A model generated the notes under the pieces. It worked only from the letters and a program-made list of their open reading frames with translations, was not told the origin of the DNA and did not search any database. Positions 24,847-33,507 of a stretch of 64,000 nt of DNA are shown here, one piece after another. The DNA is taken from the NCBI GenBank assembly GCA_028693055.1, contig JAQUWD010000009.1:25592-89591 (forward strand), written 5' to 3'. Source of the stretch: Eubacteriales bacterium (GTDB taxonomy: Bacteria; Bacillota; Clostridia; Christensenellales; Aristaeellaceae). Each line of letters opens with the position of its first letter. Position 1 is the first letter of the stretch. The position numbers and the translations under genes are program-made.

Positions 24847-26115
24847 ATGGCATCATTTGTGGATCGGGTTACGATTATCGCCAAGGCTGGCAACGGGGGC
24901 AACGGCTGCGTGTCGTTCCACCGGGAAAAATTTGTCCAAAACGGCGGACCGGACGGGGGCGACGGGGGCAACGGCGGCAACGTCGTCCTGTTTGCAGACC
25001 CCAATATGCACACGCTGCTGGATTTCCGCTTTCATACAAAATATCTGGCGGAGAATGGTGTGGATGGCAGTGCTAACCGCTGCCACGGCAAACGGGGAGA
25101 GGATTTGCTCATCAAGGTGCCGGTCGGCACGGTATTTATGCGGGAGAGCGACGAAACGGTAGCGGCAGATATGACCGAGGCGGGACAGACGAAAATTCTG
25201 CTGCGAGGCGGCATGGGCGGCCATGGCAATCAGCATTTTGCCACCCCTACCCGTCAAGCGCCCAACTTTGCAAAGCCCGGCCTGAAAACCGAAGCCCATA
25301 CCTTCCGCTTGGAGCTGAAAACCATCGCGGACGTTGGGCTGGTCGGCTTCCCCAACGTTGGTAAGAGCACGATTTTGGCCGCTTTAACCGCAGCCAAGCC
25401 GAAAATTGCTAACTATCACTTTACCACGCTGACCCCGAATTTAGGCATCGTCAAATGGCGGGATACAGATTTTGCGTTGGCAGATATCCCCGGCTTGGTA
25501 GAGGGAGCCAGCGAGGGCGTAGGCCTTGGGCACGATTTTCTGCGCCATGTGGAGCGTACCCGGCTTTTATTACACGTGGTTGACGCGGCTGGCAGCGAAG
25601 CGCGGGATCCCATGGAGGATTTCCGCATTATCCAGAACGAGCTGGAAAAGTACGGAGAGCCCATGGGCAGGCCTCAGCTGCTGGTGCTGAACAAATGCGA
25701 CCTGATCGCCGACAAGGTGCAGATCGACGATTTGCAAAAAGCCTTCTCGGACTTGGGGTATGAAGCCTTCCCCGTTAGCGCCGCCACTCGTCAGGGCTTT
25801 GATAAGCTGCTGGATCGCGTTATTCAGCTTCTGCCGGAGCTTCCTCCGCCCCGCATCTTTCAGGAATTTGAGGAGGAGGAGCCTACCGGGCCGGATAACA
25901 GCTTTACTGTTACCCGTGAAAACGATTTGTTCATCGTGGATGGGCCGGCTATCCAGCGGCTTATTGACAGCGTCAACTTCGACGATGACGATAGCATGGC
26001 ATGGTTCCATCACCAGCTGCGGGATCGGGGCATCATCGACGCGCTGCGGGAAAAGGGTGCGACAGAGGGCAGCACCATTCAGCTGGGAGATATGGAATTC
26101 GATTTTGTGGAATAA
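24847..26115 (+). CDS. obg: Obg/CgtA ribosome-assembly GTPase
   Basis: A 422-aa GTPase involved in 50S maturation and stress control. The Gly-rich Obg fold comes first (AGNGGNGCVSF, GGDGGNGGNV). The G domain has P-loop GFPNVGKST (about 166-174), DIPGL and NKCD, and a C-terminal OCT domain follows (about 345-422). The start at 24847 has AGGAGG immediately upstream. A longer frame into nth is rejected. It lies 23 nt after nth. Confidence 0.96.
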   Translation: MASFVDRVTIIAKAGNGGNGCVSFHREKFVQNGGPDGGDGGNGGNVVLFADPNMHTLLDFRFHTKYLAENGVDGSANRCHGKRGEDLLIKVPVGTVFMRESDETVAADMTEAGQTKILLRGGMGGHGNQHFATPTRQAPNFAKPGLKTEAHTFRLELKTIADVGLVGFPNVGKSTILAALTAAKPKIANYHFTTLTPNLGIVKWRDTDFALADIPGLVEGASEGVGLGHDFLRHVERTRLLLHVVDAAGSEARDPMEDFRIIQNELEKYGEPMGRPQLLVLNKCDLIADKVQIDDLQKAFSDLGYEAFPVSAATRQGFDKLLDRVIQLLPELPPPRIFQEFEEEEPTGPDNSFTVTRENDLFIVDGPAIQRLIDSVNFDDDDSMAWFHHQLRDRGIIDALREKGATEGSTIQLGDMEFDFVE

Positions 26116-26121
26116 GAGGAA

Positions 26122-26415
26122 ATGCGAATGTTAACAAGTAAGCAACGAGCCACGCTACGCAGCATGGCTAACACCATGGATACCATTCTCTACATCGGCA
26201 AGGAGGGCGTAACGCCCAACACCGTGAAGGAAGCCTACGATGCGCTGGAGGCGCGGGAGCTGATCAAATGCGCGGTACAGCAGGGCTGCGACCTAAGCGC
26301 CCGGGAAGCGCTGGACGAGCTGTGCGAGAAGGTGCACGCCGAGCCTGTTCAATGCATCGGGCGGCGCTTCGTGCTCTACCGTCCCAGCCGTCAGCGCAAG
26401 ATTGAGCTGGACTAA
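26122..26415 (+). CDS. yhbY: YhbY/CRM-domain RNA-binding protein
   Basis: A 97-aa single CRM domain (LTSKQRATLRSMA, then IGKEGVTPNTVKEAYDALEA and GRRFVLYRPS), which associates with pre-50S ribosomal subunits. It lies 6 nt downstream of obg, the classic neighbour. Translation can start at codon 1 or at Met3. Confidence 0.93.
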   Translation: MRMLTSKQRATLRSMANTMDTILYIGKEGVTPNTVKEAYDALEARELIKCAVQQGCDLSAREALDELCEKVHAEPVQCIGRRFVLYRPSRQRKIELD

Positions 26416-26450
26416 CGGCAGCACCAAACCATAAGCAAGGGGGAATCGCA

Positions 26451-26810
26451 ATGCTCCAAACGGTGGTAAACGCCTTAATGGAGCTGCGTTCTCCCTTTTT
26501 GCCATACGAGACGGATATCCACATGCAAGTAGAGAAACGGCTTTGCGACGCGGGGCTGCCACATATCCACGAGGCTAAAATCGGTCCCGGCTGCCGCATC
26601 GATTTCCTTGTCGGCGACGTTGGGATTGAAATCAAAAAAGGAAAGCCCATTCCCGCCGTGCTAACAGCCCAGCTGGAGCGATATGCCCGCTGTGAGGCCA
26701 TCGGCTCGATCGTGGTGCTGACCCAACGCAGCGTCAAGCTGCCCAAGCAGCTGGCGGGTAAGCCCGTGCGCCAAATGACATTGAGTCAGCTATGGGGACT
26801 GGCTATTTAA
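26451..26810 (+). CDS. Small PD-(D/E)XK nuclease-like protein
   Basis: A 119-aa protein. E41, D51, E60 and K62 are arranged as E-x9-D-x8-E-x-K (KIGPGCRIDFLVGDVGIEIK), a restriction-endonuclease-like active site. An upstream helix and a C-terminal alpha-beta segment (YARCEAIGSIVVLTQR) complete a minimal fold. The gene is 35 nt after yhbY and 21 nt before an SNF2 ATPase, so the two probably act together on DNA. VRR-NUC/Vsr-like repair nuclease or a DNA-processing partner are possible; the substrate is unknown. Confidence 0.6.
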   Translation: MLQTVVNALMELRSPFLPYETDIHMQVEKRLCDAGLPHIHEAKIGPGCRIDFLVGDVGIEIKKGKPIPAVLTAQLERYARCEAIGSIVVLTQRSVKLPKQLAGKPVRQMTLSQLWGLAI

Positions 26811-26831
26811 CAGGGAAGGAAGGGATCCGCC

Positions 26832-28592
26832 ATGAGCGACGAAACCGAATACGCGCTGCTGCCTCCCTACCTGACGGATTGCGACGGGGCGCAATCCGAG
26901 GAATGCCAAACCCAGCGCACCTATGGAACCCTTAGCTACAATACCCGGCGCAAATGCTGGATGGTGAAGGGCGACCCTACCGTAACGGAGCTGTGCAAGC
27001 GGCTGTTTCCCGGAACGGAAACAGCCCGCCGGGGCGAGGCTCGCTTTACCGACCATCGCCGGGTAGTAGGCGACCTCAACTGGCTGATGCTGCGCTATCC
27101 ACTGCTGGTAAAGCGGCAGGATCAGGAGCGCTGGCAGCGAGCGTTAAGCGATGCGAGAGAATACGCGGTGAAGCGGGAGCTAGCCTTTCGGACGTCGGAC
27201 AAGGTGGAGCCGAATCCCACCGCTTTTTTAGGTAAGCTCACCTCTTTTCAGCAGGAGGGGCTAGCCTTTCTCCTTCGCACGGACCGCTGCCTGCTGGCAG
27301 ACGATATGGGCCTTGGCAAAACGGTACAGGCGCTGGCCTTACTAAGCCAAACGGGAGCCTATCCCGCTATGGTAATCGCGCCGCCCCACCTGATGCGCAA
27401 CTGGGAAAACGAAATCGCCCGTTTTGTCCGGAAGCCCGACGGAGAACCCCTCAAGGTGCATATCGTGAAGGGGTTAAAGCCTTACGAGCTGCCATCGGCT
27501 GATCTTTACTTGATGCATTATCTGCTTTTACGCGGCTGGAAGGAGTCTCTACCAAAGCTTCAGCTGCCCGTGGTCATCTTCGATGAAATTCAAGAGCTGC
27601 GCCACAGCGGCACCGAAAAATACTCCGCCGCAAGCCTTCTAGCCCAGAACGCCCAACGGGTGGTTGGCTTAAGCGGCACCCCCATCTACAACCAAGGCGC
27701 AGAGATATGGAACGTCATCAATATACTGGACTTTCACCTGTTGGGGGATTATGAAAGCTTCACGCGAGAGTGGTGCTACGGCTACGGAAACCGCATCGTC
27801 GCCAAGCCCGAGCTGCTAGGCGAGCGGCTGCGCACAGAGGGAATCATGCTGCGCCGTACCAAGCAAGAGGTCTTAACGGAGCTACCGCCAAAGCGGCGGC
27901 TGGTGATGGTCATCGACAGCGATGAAAGCGTCTATAAACGCCTGATGCAGCCTCTTACCGAAACCCTGCGGCTACTAAAAAACGAAACCGGCGCGGATGG
28001 CTCCCAACGCGCGCTGTGGGAGATGGAGGTAGAGCGGGGCGAGCGACAGGCTACGGGCATTGCCAAGGCTCCTTATGTGGCGCAGTTTGTGCGGGCATTG
28101 CTGGATTCCGATGAAAAAGTACTGCTATTTGCCCATCATCATGAGGTCATGGATATCTATCAAAAAGAGCTGAAAAGCTTCTCGCCGGTCTTTATCACAG
28201 GACGGGAAACGCCCGCCATGAAGGAGCGCAGCGTGGAGCGCTTCATGACGGGACGTACCAATGTATGCTGCATTTCCCTTCGCGCTGCCTCCGGCTTGAA
28301 CCTTCAACGCGCCACCTGCGTGGTCTTTGGGGAGCTGGACTGGTCTCCAGCCGTGCACAGCCAAGCCGAGGATCGGGCCCACCGTATGGGGCAAACGGAT
28401 TCCATCCTATGCTATTACTTGGTCACTCAAGGAGGCAGCGATCAAGAGATGCAGGACGCACTTGGACTTAAGGTCAGCCAGTTTGTAGGCCTTATGGGCG
28501 ATGCGCCCCAAAGCGGCGCGGATGCGCTTATCGGCGCACAGGAAGCCAAGCAGTACGTCGAGCGGTTGGTGCAAAGGCTGATCGCCGGGTAG
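26832..28592 (+). CDS. SNF2-family DNA-dependent ATPase
   Basis: A 586-aa helicase-like protein. An N-terminal region of about 125 aa has no match I recognise. The SF2 core follows with Walker A DDMGLGKT (157-164), Walker B DEIQ (251-254; canonical is DEAH), motif III SGTP and motif VI near QAEDRAHRMGQ. SNF2 proteins translocate on duplex DNA without unwinding it. It is the last gene of the folT-obg operon and ends 3 nt from a convergent LysM gene. Role inferred: repair, recombination or anti-invader activity with the adjacent nuclease. Confidence 0.85.
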   Translation: MSDETEYALLPPYLTDCDGAQSEECQTQRTYGTLSYNTRRKCWMVKGDPTVTELCKRLFPGTETARRGEARFTDHRRVVGDLNWLMLRYPLLVKRQDQERWQRALSDAREYAVKRELAFRTSDKVEPNPTAFLGKLTSFQQEGLAFLLRTDRCLLADDMGLGKTVQALALLSQTGAYPAMVIAPPHLMRNWENEIARFVRKPDGEPLKVHIVKGLKPYELPSADLYLMHYLLLRGWKESLPKLQLPVVIFDEIQELRHSGTEKYSAASLLAQNAQRVVGLSGTPIYNQGAEIWNVINILDFHLLGDYESFTREWCYGYGNRIVAKPELLGERLRTEGIMLRRTKQEVLTELPPKRRLVMVIDSDESVYKRLMQPLTETLRLLKNETGADGSQRALWEMEVERGERQATGIAKAPYVAQFVRALLDSDEKVLLFAHHHEVMDIYQKELKSFSPVFITGRETPAMKERSVERFMTGRTNVCCISLRAASGLNLQRATCVVFGELDWSPAVHSQAEDRAHRMGQTDSILCYYLVTQGGSDQEMQDALGLKVSQFVGLMGDAPQSGADALIGAQEAKQYVERLVQRLIAG

Positions 28593-28595
28593 CGT

Positions 28596-29318
28596 TTATC
28601 TCGGCAATACCACCGTTACGCCCGCCTCAAAATCCTGCGGTGCAAGGCAAGGGTTCGCCCGAAGAATACTCGCCACGGGAAGATTGAACTGCACGGCTAC
28701 GGCTTCCAGCGTTTCCGATTGGGTTAGGGTATAGGTATCGGGCAAGGTACAGGGCACGTTTTCCGTGGGGACGCAAATGGTCTGTCCCACCCGGAGGGAA
28801 TCGAGATCCACACCCGGATTGGCCGTGTCCAGCGTGTGGCGGCTCAACAACGTCCGTAGCTGCACATCCGCTACCGTCTGCCCCCGCTGGATAATGAATT
28901 GTTGCTCCACGGGACAGCTAGGCGTCACCTCTGTCGTGCTGCCGCTAGAGCTGTCTGTGGTGCCGCTGGTGCTTCCACTTGACCCTCCTGTTGAGCCATT
29001 GGTGTTACCCGTTGAACCGCCGGTGCTTCCGCCGCTTGTCGAACCGCCCGTGGTTCCTGTGGAACCGTTGGTTGAACCGCCTGTGGAGCCGCTGCCTGTG
29101 GAGCCGCTGGCGCTTCCATTGGTCGCGCTGTCGTCCTCCTCCCTAGGAATACACAGCACATCTCCCACCATCAGCCGTGCAGGATGGATATCCCGATTTG
29201 CCGCCAGCAAATCCCGCAGCGGCACCCCCAGCTTATGGGCGATCAAGTAGAAGCTATCCCCTCGTTTAACGGTGTATTCCTCCGCGCAAATAGTGCCTGT
29301 TGTGTTATTCTGGGTCAT
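28596..29318 (-). CDS. Triple LysM protein with Gly/Ser/Thr linker
   Basis: A 240-aa protein. LysM 1 is at about 13-58 (YTVKRGDSFYLIAHKLGVP), followed by a linker of about 65 residues made only of G, S, T, N and few others, then LysM 2 (about 137-185) and LysM 3 (about 192-240). There is no signal peptide, so it may act in the mother cell (spore coat or cortex) or be released by lysis, as in SafA/coat-type LysM proteins. GGAGCAGCC precedes the start. Confidence 0.8.
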   Translation of the reverse strand: MTQNNTTGTICAEEYTVKRGDSFYLIAHKLGVPLRDLLAANRDIHPARLMVGDVLCIPREEDDSATNGSASGSTGSGSTGGSTNGSTGTTGGSTSGGSTGGSTGNTNGSTGGSSGSTSGTTDSSSGSTTEVTPSCPVEQQFIIQRGQTVADVQLRTLLSRHTLDTANPGVDLDSLRVGQTICVPTENVPCTLPDTYTLTQSETLEAVAVQFNLPVASILRANPCLAPQDFEAGVTVVLPR

Positions 29319-29378
29319 AGGGCTGCTCCTTTCGGATTTTTCTCCCTATACCCTATGACGATTCTTTTGTTTTTTTGC

Positions 29379-29558
29379 CTACCAGCCTCGCCGACGCTCC
29401 TCAAAACTTGCGGCGATTTTTTGCAGGTCGTCGTAGGTGTGGATACTTTGACGTTGCTCCTGGAGCGCCACTTGGGCGTCGGGTGTGAACTTGCTAAAAA
29501 GCTGACGGCTTTGCTCGCTGCCTTCCAGTAGCTCTCTCAGGGTTGGGTAGTGTTCCAT
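29379..29558 (-). CDS. Small conserved-looking protein, 59 aa
   Basis: The minus-strand frame from the ATG at 29556-29558 encodes 59 residues, beginning MEHYPTLRELLEGSEQ and ending EERRRGW. It is predicted helical and charged, with an LRELL helix, a turn (FTPDAQ) and a second helix (YDDLQKIAASFEE). GGGGGAGGT at good spacing strongly supports translation. It lies upstream of the LysM gene on the same strand. I recall similar unnamed short proteins in clostridia; no function can be given. Confidence 0.7.
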   Translation of the reverse strand: MEHYPTLRELLEGSEQSRQLFSKFTPDAQVALQEQRQSIHTYDDLQKIAASFEERRRGW

Positions 29559-29624
29559 ATGCTTCTCACCTCCCCCTCAGTATGTCCGCCTGTTTTTTGC
29601 GTTATGCGTGAAAGGATTGATGCT

Positions 29625-30353
29625 ATGCCTGCTGTTCAATACTGCCGAAAATGTAAAACCGAGGTCCCGCTGGGCGACTCCTGCCCTCATTGCGGTGGTA
29701 AGCTAGCAAAAGCCGGGGAGCAGCTCTCCTTCGGCGTCGTTCGCCGTCCCCTTCGTGACTGGTTTGAATGGAACCGTTTTCTCAGAATCGGCTTGCCCGT
29801 GCTTGCCTTGGTTTTTCTTTCGGCGGTAGGGGCGGAGCTGATCTCCGGAGGGGTAACGGGCATTATCGCGCTGTTTAAGCAAGGATTTTTAGGAACGCTG
29901 CTGTGGCTGCTAGCCGGTCTGCTAGCGCTGATCGCTCTTTTGCTATGGATCCAAGGTGGGGAAAAGATTCATTTTGTGCTGGATCGGGAAGGGGTGAAGG
30001 CGTACAGCTATCTGCCGGAGCCAAGTATTCTACAGCTATATGCTCGTTTTCTCACCCCCGGTCAGGTGGAACAGCTAGCAGAGCAGGAGCCCCAACTGCC
30101 GGGACTGACGCTGGTACGCAGAGTGATCCTGCCTTGGACGGAAATCCGCAGGGTGCGCGTATGGCGGGAAGGCTCGGTTCTGCTTTTCTTTCGCCCCTCC
30201 TGCTGGCAGGCGCTAGCCGTTTCCTGTCCCGTTCAAGAGCTGGACGTAACGGAAGCCTACGTGCGCGCCAAGCTGAAACGATTTAAAAAGGTGAAAATCC
30301 TTCCGCTTCTGAAGCCGCAGGAAAAAGCTCGCGAAAATGTTACAGGCACGTAA
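29625..30353 (+). CDS. Zinc-ribbon membrane protein, function unknown
   Basis: A 242-aa protein. An N-terminal zinc ribbon (YCRKCKTEVPLGDSCPHCGGK) is followed by two transmembrane helices (about 55-78 and 92-115) and a cytoplasmic domain of about 125 aa rich in beta strands (LTLVRRVILPWTEIRRVRVW), reminiscent of PH-like domains. The start at 29625 follows AAAGGATTG. The earlier ATG codons overlap the opposite-strand 59-aa gene and lack a ribosome-binding site. Confidence 0.6.
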   Translation: MPAVQYCRKCKTEVPLGDSCPHCGGKLAKAGEQLSFGVVRRPLRDWFEWNRFLRIGLPVLALVFLSAVGAELISGGVTGIIALFKQGFLGTLLWLLAGLLALIALLLWIQGGEKIHFVLDREGVKAYSYLPEPSILQLYARFLTPGQVEQLAEQEPQLPGLTLVRRVILPWTEIRRVRVWREGSVLLFFRPSCWQALAVSCPVQELDVTEAYVRAKLKRFKKVKILPLLKPQEKARENVTGT

Positions 30354-30362
30354 TGGAAAAGC

Positions 30363-30391
30363 TTGACACCCTTAACATATTTACATACAAT
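30363..30391 (+). promoter_or_regulatory. Consensus sigma-A promoter
   Basis: A perfect TTGACA -35 and TACAAT -10 with 17-bp spacing, 48 bp upstream of the start at 30439. Confidence 0.85.
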
Positions 30392-30438
30392 AACAAATGT
30401 GGCTTTCTGTATATTTCTGTACCTTTGGAGGGGTTACG

Positions 30439-33051
30439 ATGAGTTTTTTCAGCATCAAGAAGCGCTGTCTTGCGGCACTGTTGGCGGTATTGCTGGTGAT
30501 GCCTGCGTGGATTACAGCCTTTGCGGCAACCTATCCCTACGACACCGTCAGCATGGATAGCGTCAACATGCGGCGTTATGCCAACACCACCTCCACGATT
30601 CTGAAAAGAATCAACGAGGGCGACACCGTTACGGTGCTGAGTGCAAAGGGCAGCTACTACGAAATTAAATTTGACGGCAAGACCGGGTATGCCCAAAAGA
30701 AGTATATCGACGGCACCGACCCATCGCCCGACCCCAGCCCTGAGGGGGTTGTGCAGCTAAGCCCTCCGCTGGCTGTCAGCAGCTATCCCTATGATACCAC
30801 CACCGCCGGATATGTGAAGTTCCGCAAGACCGCGTCGGAAACTGGCGAGGTCATCCGCACCCTTCCCAAGGGCTCCTTGGTGACGGTATACAGCGTGCAA
30901 AACAACTTTGCCCGCATTGATTTTGAAGGCACCAAGGGATACGTGTACAGCGGTTACCTCAATCTGGCGAATATTCCTACTGACAGTCCCGTACCGGGAG
31001 CCACCGTTAAGCCTGACGCAGCCAAATACACCTCCGTAAAAAACGGCGATACTGGTACTGTCGTGCGCGCCTTGCAGGAAGCTCTCATTGAGCTGGGTTA
31101 TTTAACCGGCGAAGCGGACGGAAAATTCGGAAAAAACACCCAATCCGCCCTTGAGCTCTTCCAAAAGCGCAACGGCTTGACCCAGACTGGCGTTGCCGAT
31201 CAGGAATTGCAGCTTCTGCTATACGAGGGTACGCCTAAGGATCAAAAAGGATATCGCCAATATGTACGTGTGGTTGCTCCGGTAGCGGGCGCGCTCATCC
31301 GTGAAAACTCCGTTGGCGAAGCCGTCGAAAAGGCGCAGACCCGCTTAAAGGAACTGGGCTTCTACTTGGGCGCTATCAACGGTGTGTGCGATCAGACCAC
31401 CGTGGCAGCCATTTCCAGCTTCGAAGCCAGAAACAACCTCAGTCAGGACGGCACGCTGACCGCCGCCGACCAAAACATTCTATACGGCGTGGGCGCTGCC
31501 AACGCCTATACGCAGGTCACTCCAACTCCCTCCCCCACTCCTCAGATTCCTAAGGATACCGTGCGGCAGAACGATAAGAGCGACGACGCAAAGCTGGTTC
31601 AGGAACGCTTGAAGGAGCTTGGCTACTACACGGGCAACATTACCGGCACCTTTAACACCGCCAGCGTAGAGGCTATGAAGAAATTCCAAAAAGCCAACGG
31701 TCTCACCGCCGACGGCGTATGCGGCATTCAAAGCCGTGCGGTGCTCTTTGCACCACACCCCATCTACGCCGTTCCCACCGCTGCGCCCATCATTGTTGAA
31801 GCCACCGTAACGCCTACCTACGCCCCCATCACCGAGGACAATGTGGTGGTGCTTAAGGCCGGCAGCCGCGGCGAAAGCGTTCTGCGCGCACAGACGCGCC
31901 TTCAAGAGCTGGGCTACTATACCTCCCGATTGGACGGTATTTATCTAACCGATGATATCAACGCCGTCCGCGCATTCCAAAAAGCCAATAAGCTGACCGT
32001 TGACGGCAAGGCGGGCTATAACACCCAGACCGTCCTATACAGCAACGCAGCTGTGCGGGGAGACATCAGCACCGATACTACCAGCAATACCGTAACCGCC
32101 GACAGCTCCATTTCCGTCGTGCTGCGCTACGGCAGTGAAGGCACGCAGGTCACGCTGCTGCAGAATCGCCTGATCGAGCTAGGATATCTTGTGCAAACAG
32201 CGGATGGCAAGTTTGGTGCGGCTACCAAAGCAGCTGTGGTGGCGTTTCAACGCGCCAACAACCTAACCCGGGACGGTGTGGTAGGCACTACCACCTTGGC
32301 TGCCTTGAACAGCACCACCGTAACAGACAACAAGCTCAGCTATACCATGCTTTACCCCGGCGCTGTCAGCGATGCGGTAGCGGATTTGCAAAACCGCCTG
32401 ATTACACTGGGATATCTAACCGGCAAAGCAGACGGCAAGTTCGGCACGCAAACCAGCCTTGCCCTGATTGCCTTCCAAAAGGCCAACGGTCTTACCGCCG
32501 ACGGCATTGTAGGCAGCCAAACCGTGAAGAAGCTCAACGCTTCCAGCGTGGTAACCTCCACTGGCAGCACAAGCTCCACCACCACTTTGGGCGCGCCCAC
32601 CGTCAGCACGGTCAGTGCGGCAAGCGTGCGCTACGCTAACTGGTATACGGAAATCCGCGCTAAGGTTCGCACCTATCCCAACGTTACGGTGTACGACTTT
32701 ACCACCGGCATTTCCTGGCAGCTGAATATTTTCAGCAACGGCGCTCATGCCGACGCAGAACCGCTAACCGCCGCCGATACCGCCAATATGAACCGAGCCT
32801 TTGGCGGTAAAACAACTTGGACGCCCAAAGCCGTATGGGTGGTACTCAGCGACGGAACGGTCTACATGGCCTCAACCCATAATACTCCCCACTCCCCATC
32901 TCATATTACCAGCAATGACTTCAACGGCCATCTCTGCATCCACTTCCCCCGCACGCAAGCGCAGGTGGAATCCATTGGGCCGTATGCCACCTCTCACCAA
33001 AAGGCCATCGATCTTGGCTGGGAAGCCACCCAGCGCAGGGCGGGGAACTAA
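30439..33051 (+). CDS. Secreted SH3 / six-fold peptidoglycan-binding protein with L,D-transpeptidase-like tail
   Basis: An 870-aa exported protein. Signal peptide at about 1-31. Two SH3 domains at about 35-95 and 115-180. Six PG_binding_1 domains follow, recognised by the repeated pattern ELGYxxxxxDGxxG...A(V/L)xxFQKxNxLTxDGxxG. The C-terminal ~150 aa carries SNDFNGHLCIHFPRT, where H-x-C-I resembles the SHGCIR active site of YkuD L,D-transpeptidases. This makes it a candidate wall cross-linking or hydrolysing enzyme, though the domain is divergent. GGAGGGG and a strong promoter lie upstream. Confidence 0.8.
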   Translation: MSFFSIKKRCLAALLAVLLVMPAWITAFAATYPYDTVSMDSVNMRRYANTTSTILKRINEGDTVTVLSAKGSYYEIKFDGKTGYAQKKYIDGTDPSPDPSPEGVVQLSPPLAVSSYPYDTTTAGYVKFRKTASETGEVIRTLPKGSLVTVYSVQNNFARIDFEGTKGYVYSGYLNLANIPTDSPVPGATVKPDAAKYTSVKNGDTGTVVRALQEALIELGYLTGEADGKFGKNTQSALELFQKRNGLTQTGVADQELQLLLYEGTPKDQKGYRQYVRVVAPVAGALIRENSVGEAVEKAQTRLKELGFYLGAINGVCDQTTVAAISSFEARNNLSQDGTLTAADQNILYGVGAANAYTQVTPTPSPTPQIPKDTVRQNDKSDDAKLVQERLKELGYYTGNITGTFNTASVEAMKKFQKANGLTADGVCGIQSRAVLFAPHPIYAVPTAAPIIVEATVTPTYAPITEDNVVVLKAGSRGESVLRAQTRLQELGYYTSRLDGIYLTDDINAVRAFQKANKLTVDGKAGYNTQTVLYSNAAVRGDISTDTTSNTVTADSSISVVLRYGSEGTQVTLLQNRLIELGYLVQTADGKFGAATKAAVVAFQRANNLTRDGVVGTTTLAALNSTTVTDNKLSYTMLYPGAVSDAVADLQNRLITLGYLTGKADGKFGTQTSLALIAFQKANGLTADGIVGSQTVKKLNASSVVTSTGSTSSTTTLGAPTVSTVSAASVRYANWYTEIRAKVRTYPNVTVYDFTTGISWQLNIFSNGAHADAEPLTAADTANMNRAFGGKTTWTPKAVWVVLSDGTVYMASTHNTPHSPSHITSNDFNGHLCIHFPRTQAQVESIGPYATSHQKAIDLGWEATQRRAGN

Positions 33052-33071
33052 TTCTCCTATTGCTGCGGTTC

Positions 33072-33153
33072 GCGTGCAAAGCCGGTCGATACGAATACAG
33101 TCGGGTAGCCTGCGGACTCTCCCGACATCCCCTTTGAGAGTAAGACAGACTCA
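33072..33153 (+). repeat. Dispersed repeat element, partial copy D
   Basis: Matches the 3' half of copies A and B (GCAAAGCCGGTCGATACGAA, then CAGTC, GGGTAGCCTGCGG, CCCGACATCCC) and runs directly into a terminator hairpin. Confidence 0.7.
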
Positions 33154-33188
33154 GGCAACAAAAAAACAGGCTCGCGCCTGTTTTTTTG
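33154..33188. terminator. Bidirectional terminator, copy 1
   Basis: caggc-tcgc-gcctg stem flanked by seven A on the left and seven T on the right. It follows the peptidoglycan-binding protein gene and recurs almost unchanged at 33508-33548. Confidence 0.85.
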
Positions 33189-33189
33189 C

Positions 33190-33349
33190 TCTCAGCGTGT
33201 CAAAAAGCGCTACATGCTTTTTCGCAAGTTACGGATGATGTTTGCTGCTCTGCTACTAACTGCCCGTCCGTCCGGCAAAGCCGGTCGATACGAATACAGT
33301 CAGGGTAGCCTGCGGGCTCCCCCGACATCCCTTGGGGTACGACAATCTA
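33190..33349 (+). repeat. Dispersed repeat element, copy B
   Basis: About 160 bp sharing ordered blocks with copy A at 13654-13815 (CAGCGTGTCAAAA, GCTTTTTCGC, AGTTACGG, CCGGCAAAGCCGG, CAGTCAGGGTAGCC, GGGCTCCCCCGACA, GACAATCT). Like copy A it is bracketed by duplicated terminators. Confidence 0.75.
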
Positions 33350-33362
33350 AGGCAACAAAAAA

Positions 33363-33497
33363 TCACTTGCATAGTTTTGCCGCGCATCGAGCGGCATACG
33401 CCGCCGATGACGCTTACGCTTCAAAGCATTGTGATGTAAGGCCTCCGGCGGGCAGGGTTTCACCCTGCACCCATTTCCGCCTTCGGCGGGGTTCTTT
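33363..33497. repeat. Second palindrome-rich insert between direct repeats
   Basis: 135 bp with short GC-rich palindromes (gcagggtttcaccctgc, ccgccttcggcgg). It is flanked by direct copies of GACAATCTAAGGCAACAAAA at 33341 and 33498, as if inserted next to the terminator. There is no coding frame of note. Confidence 0.5.
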
Positions 33498-33507
33498 GAC
33501 AATCTAA

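Noticed and set aside
26451..28592. Complete anti-phage defence system
   Set aside because: Only a nuclease and an SNF2 ATPase are present; there is no methylase, PLD or other signature gene, and the context is housekeeping.
31020..32560. Direct repeats with period of about 200-300 bp
   Set aside because: Explained by the six PG-binding domains of the secreted protein.
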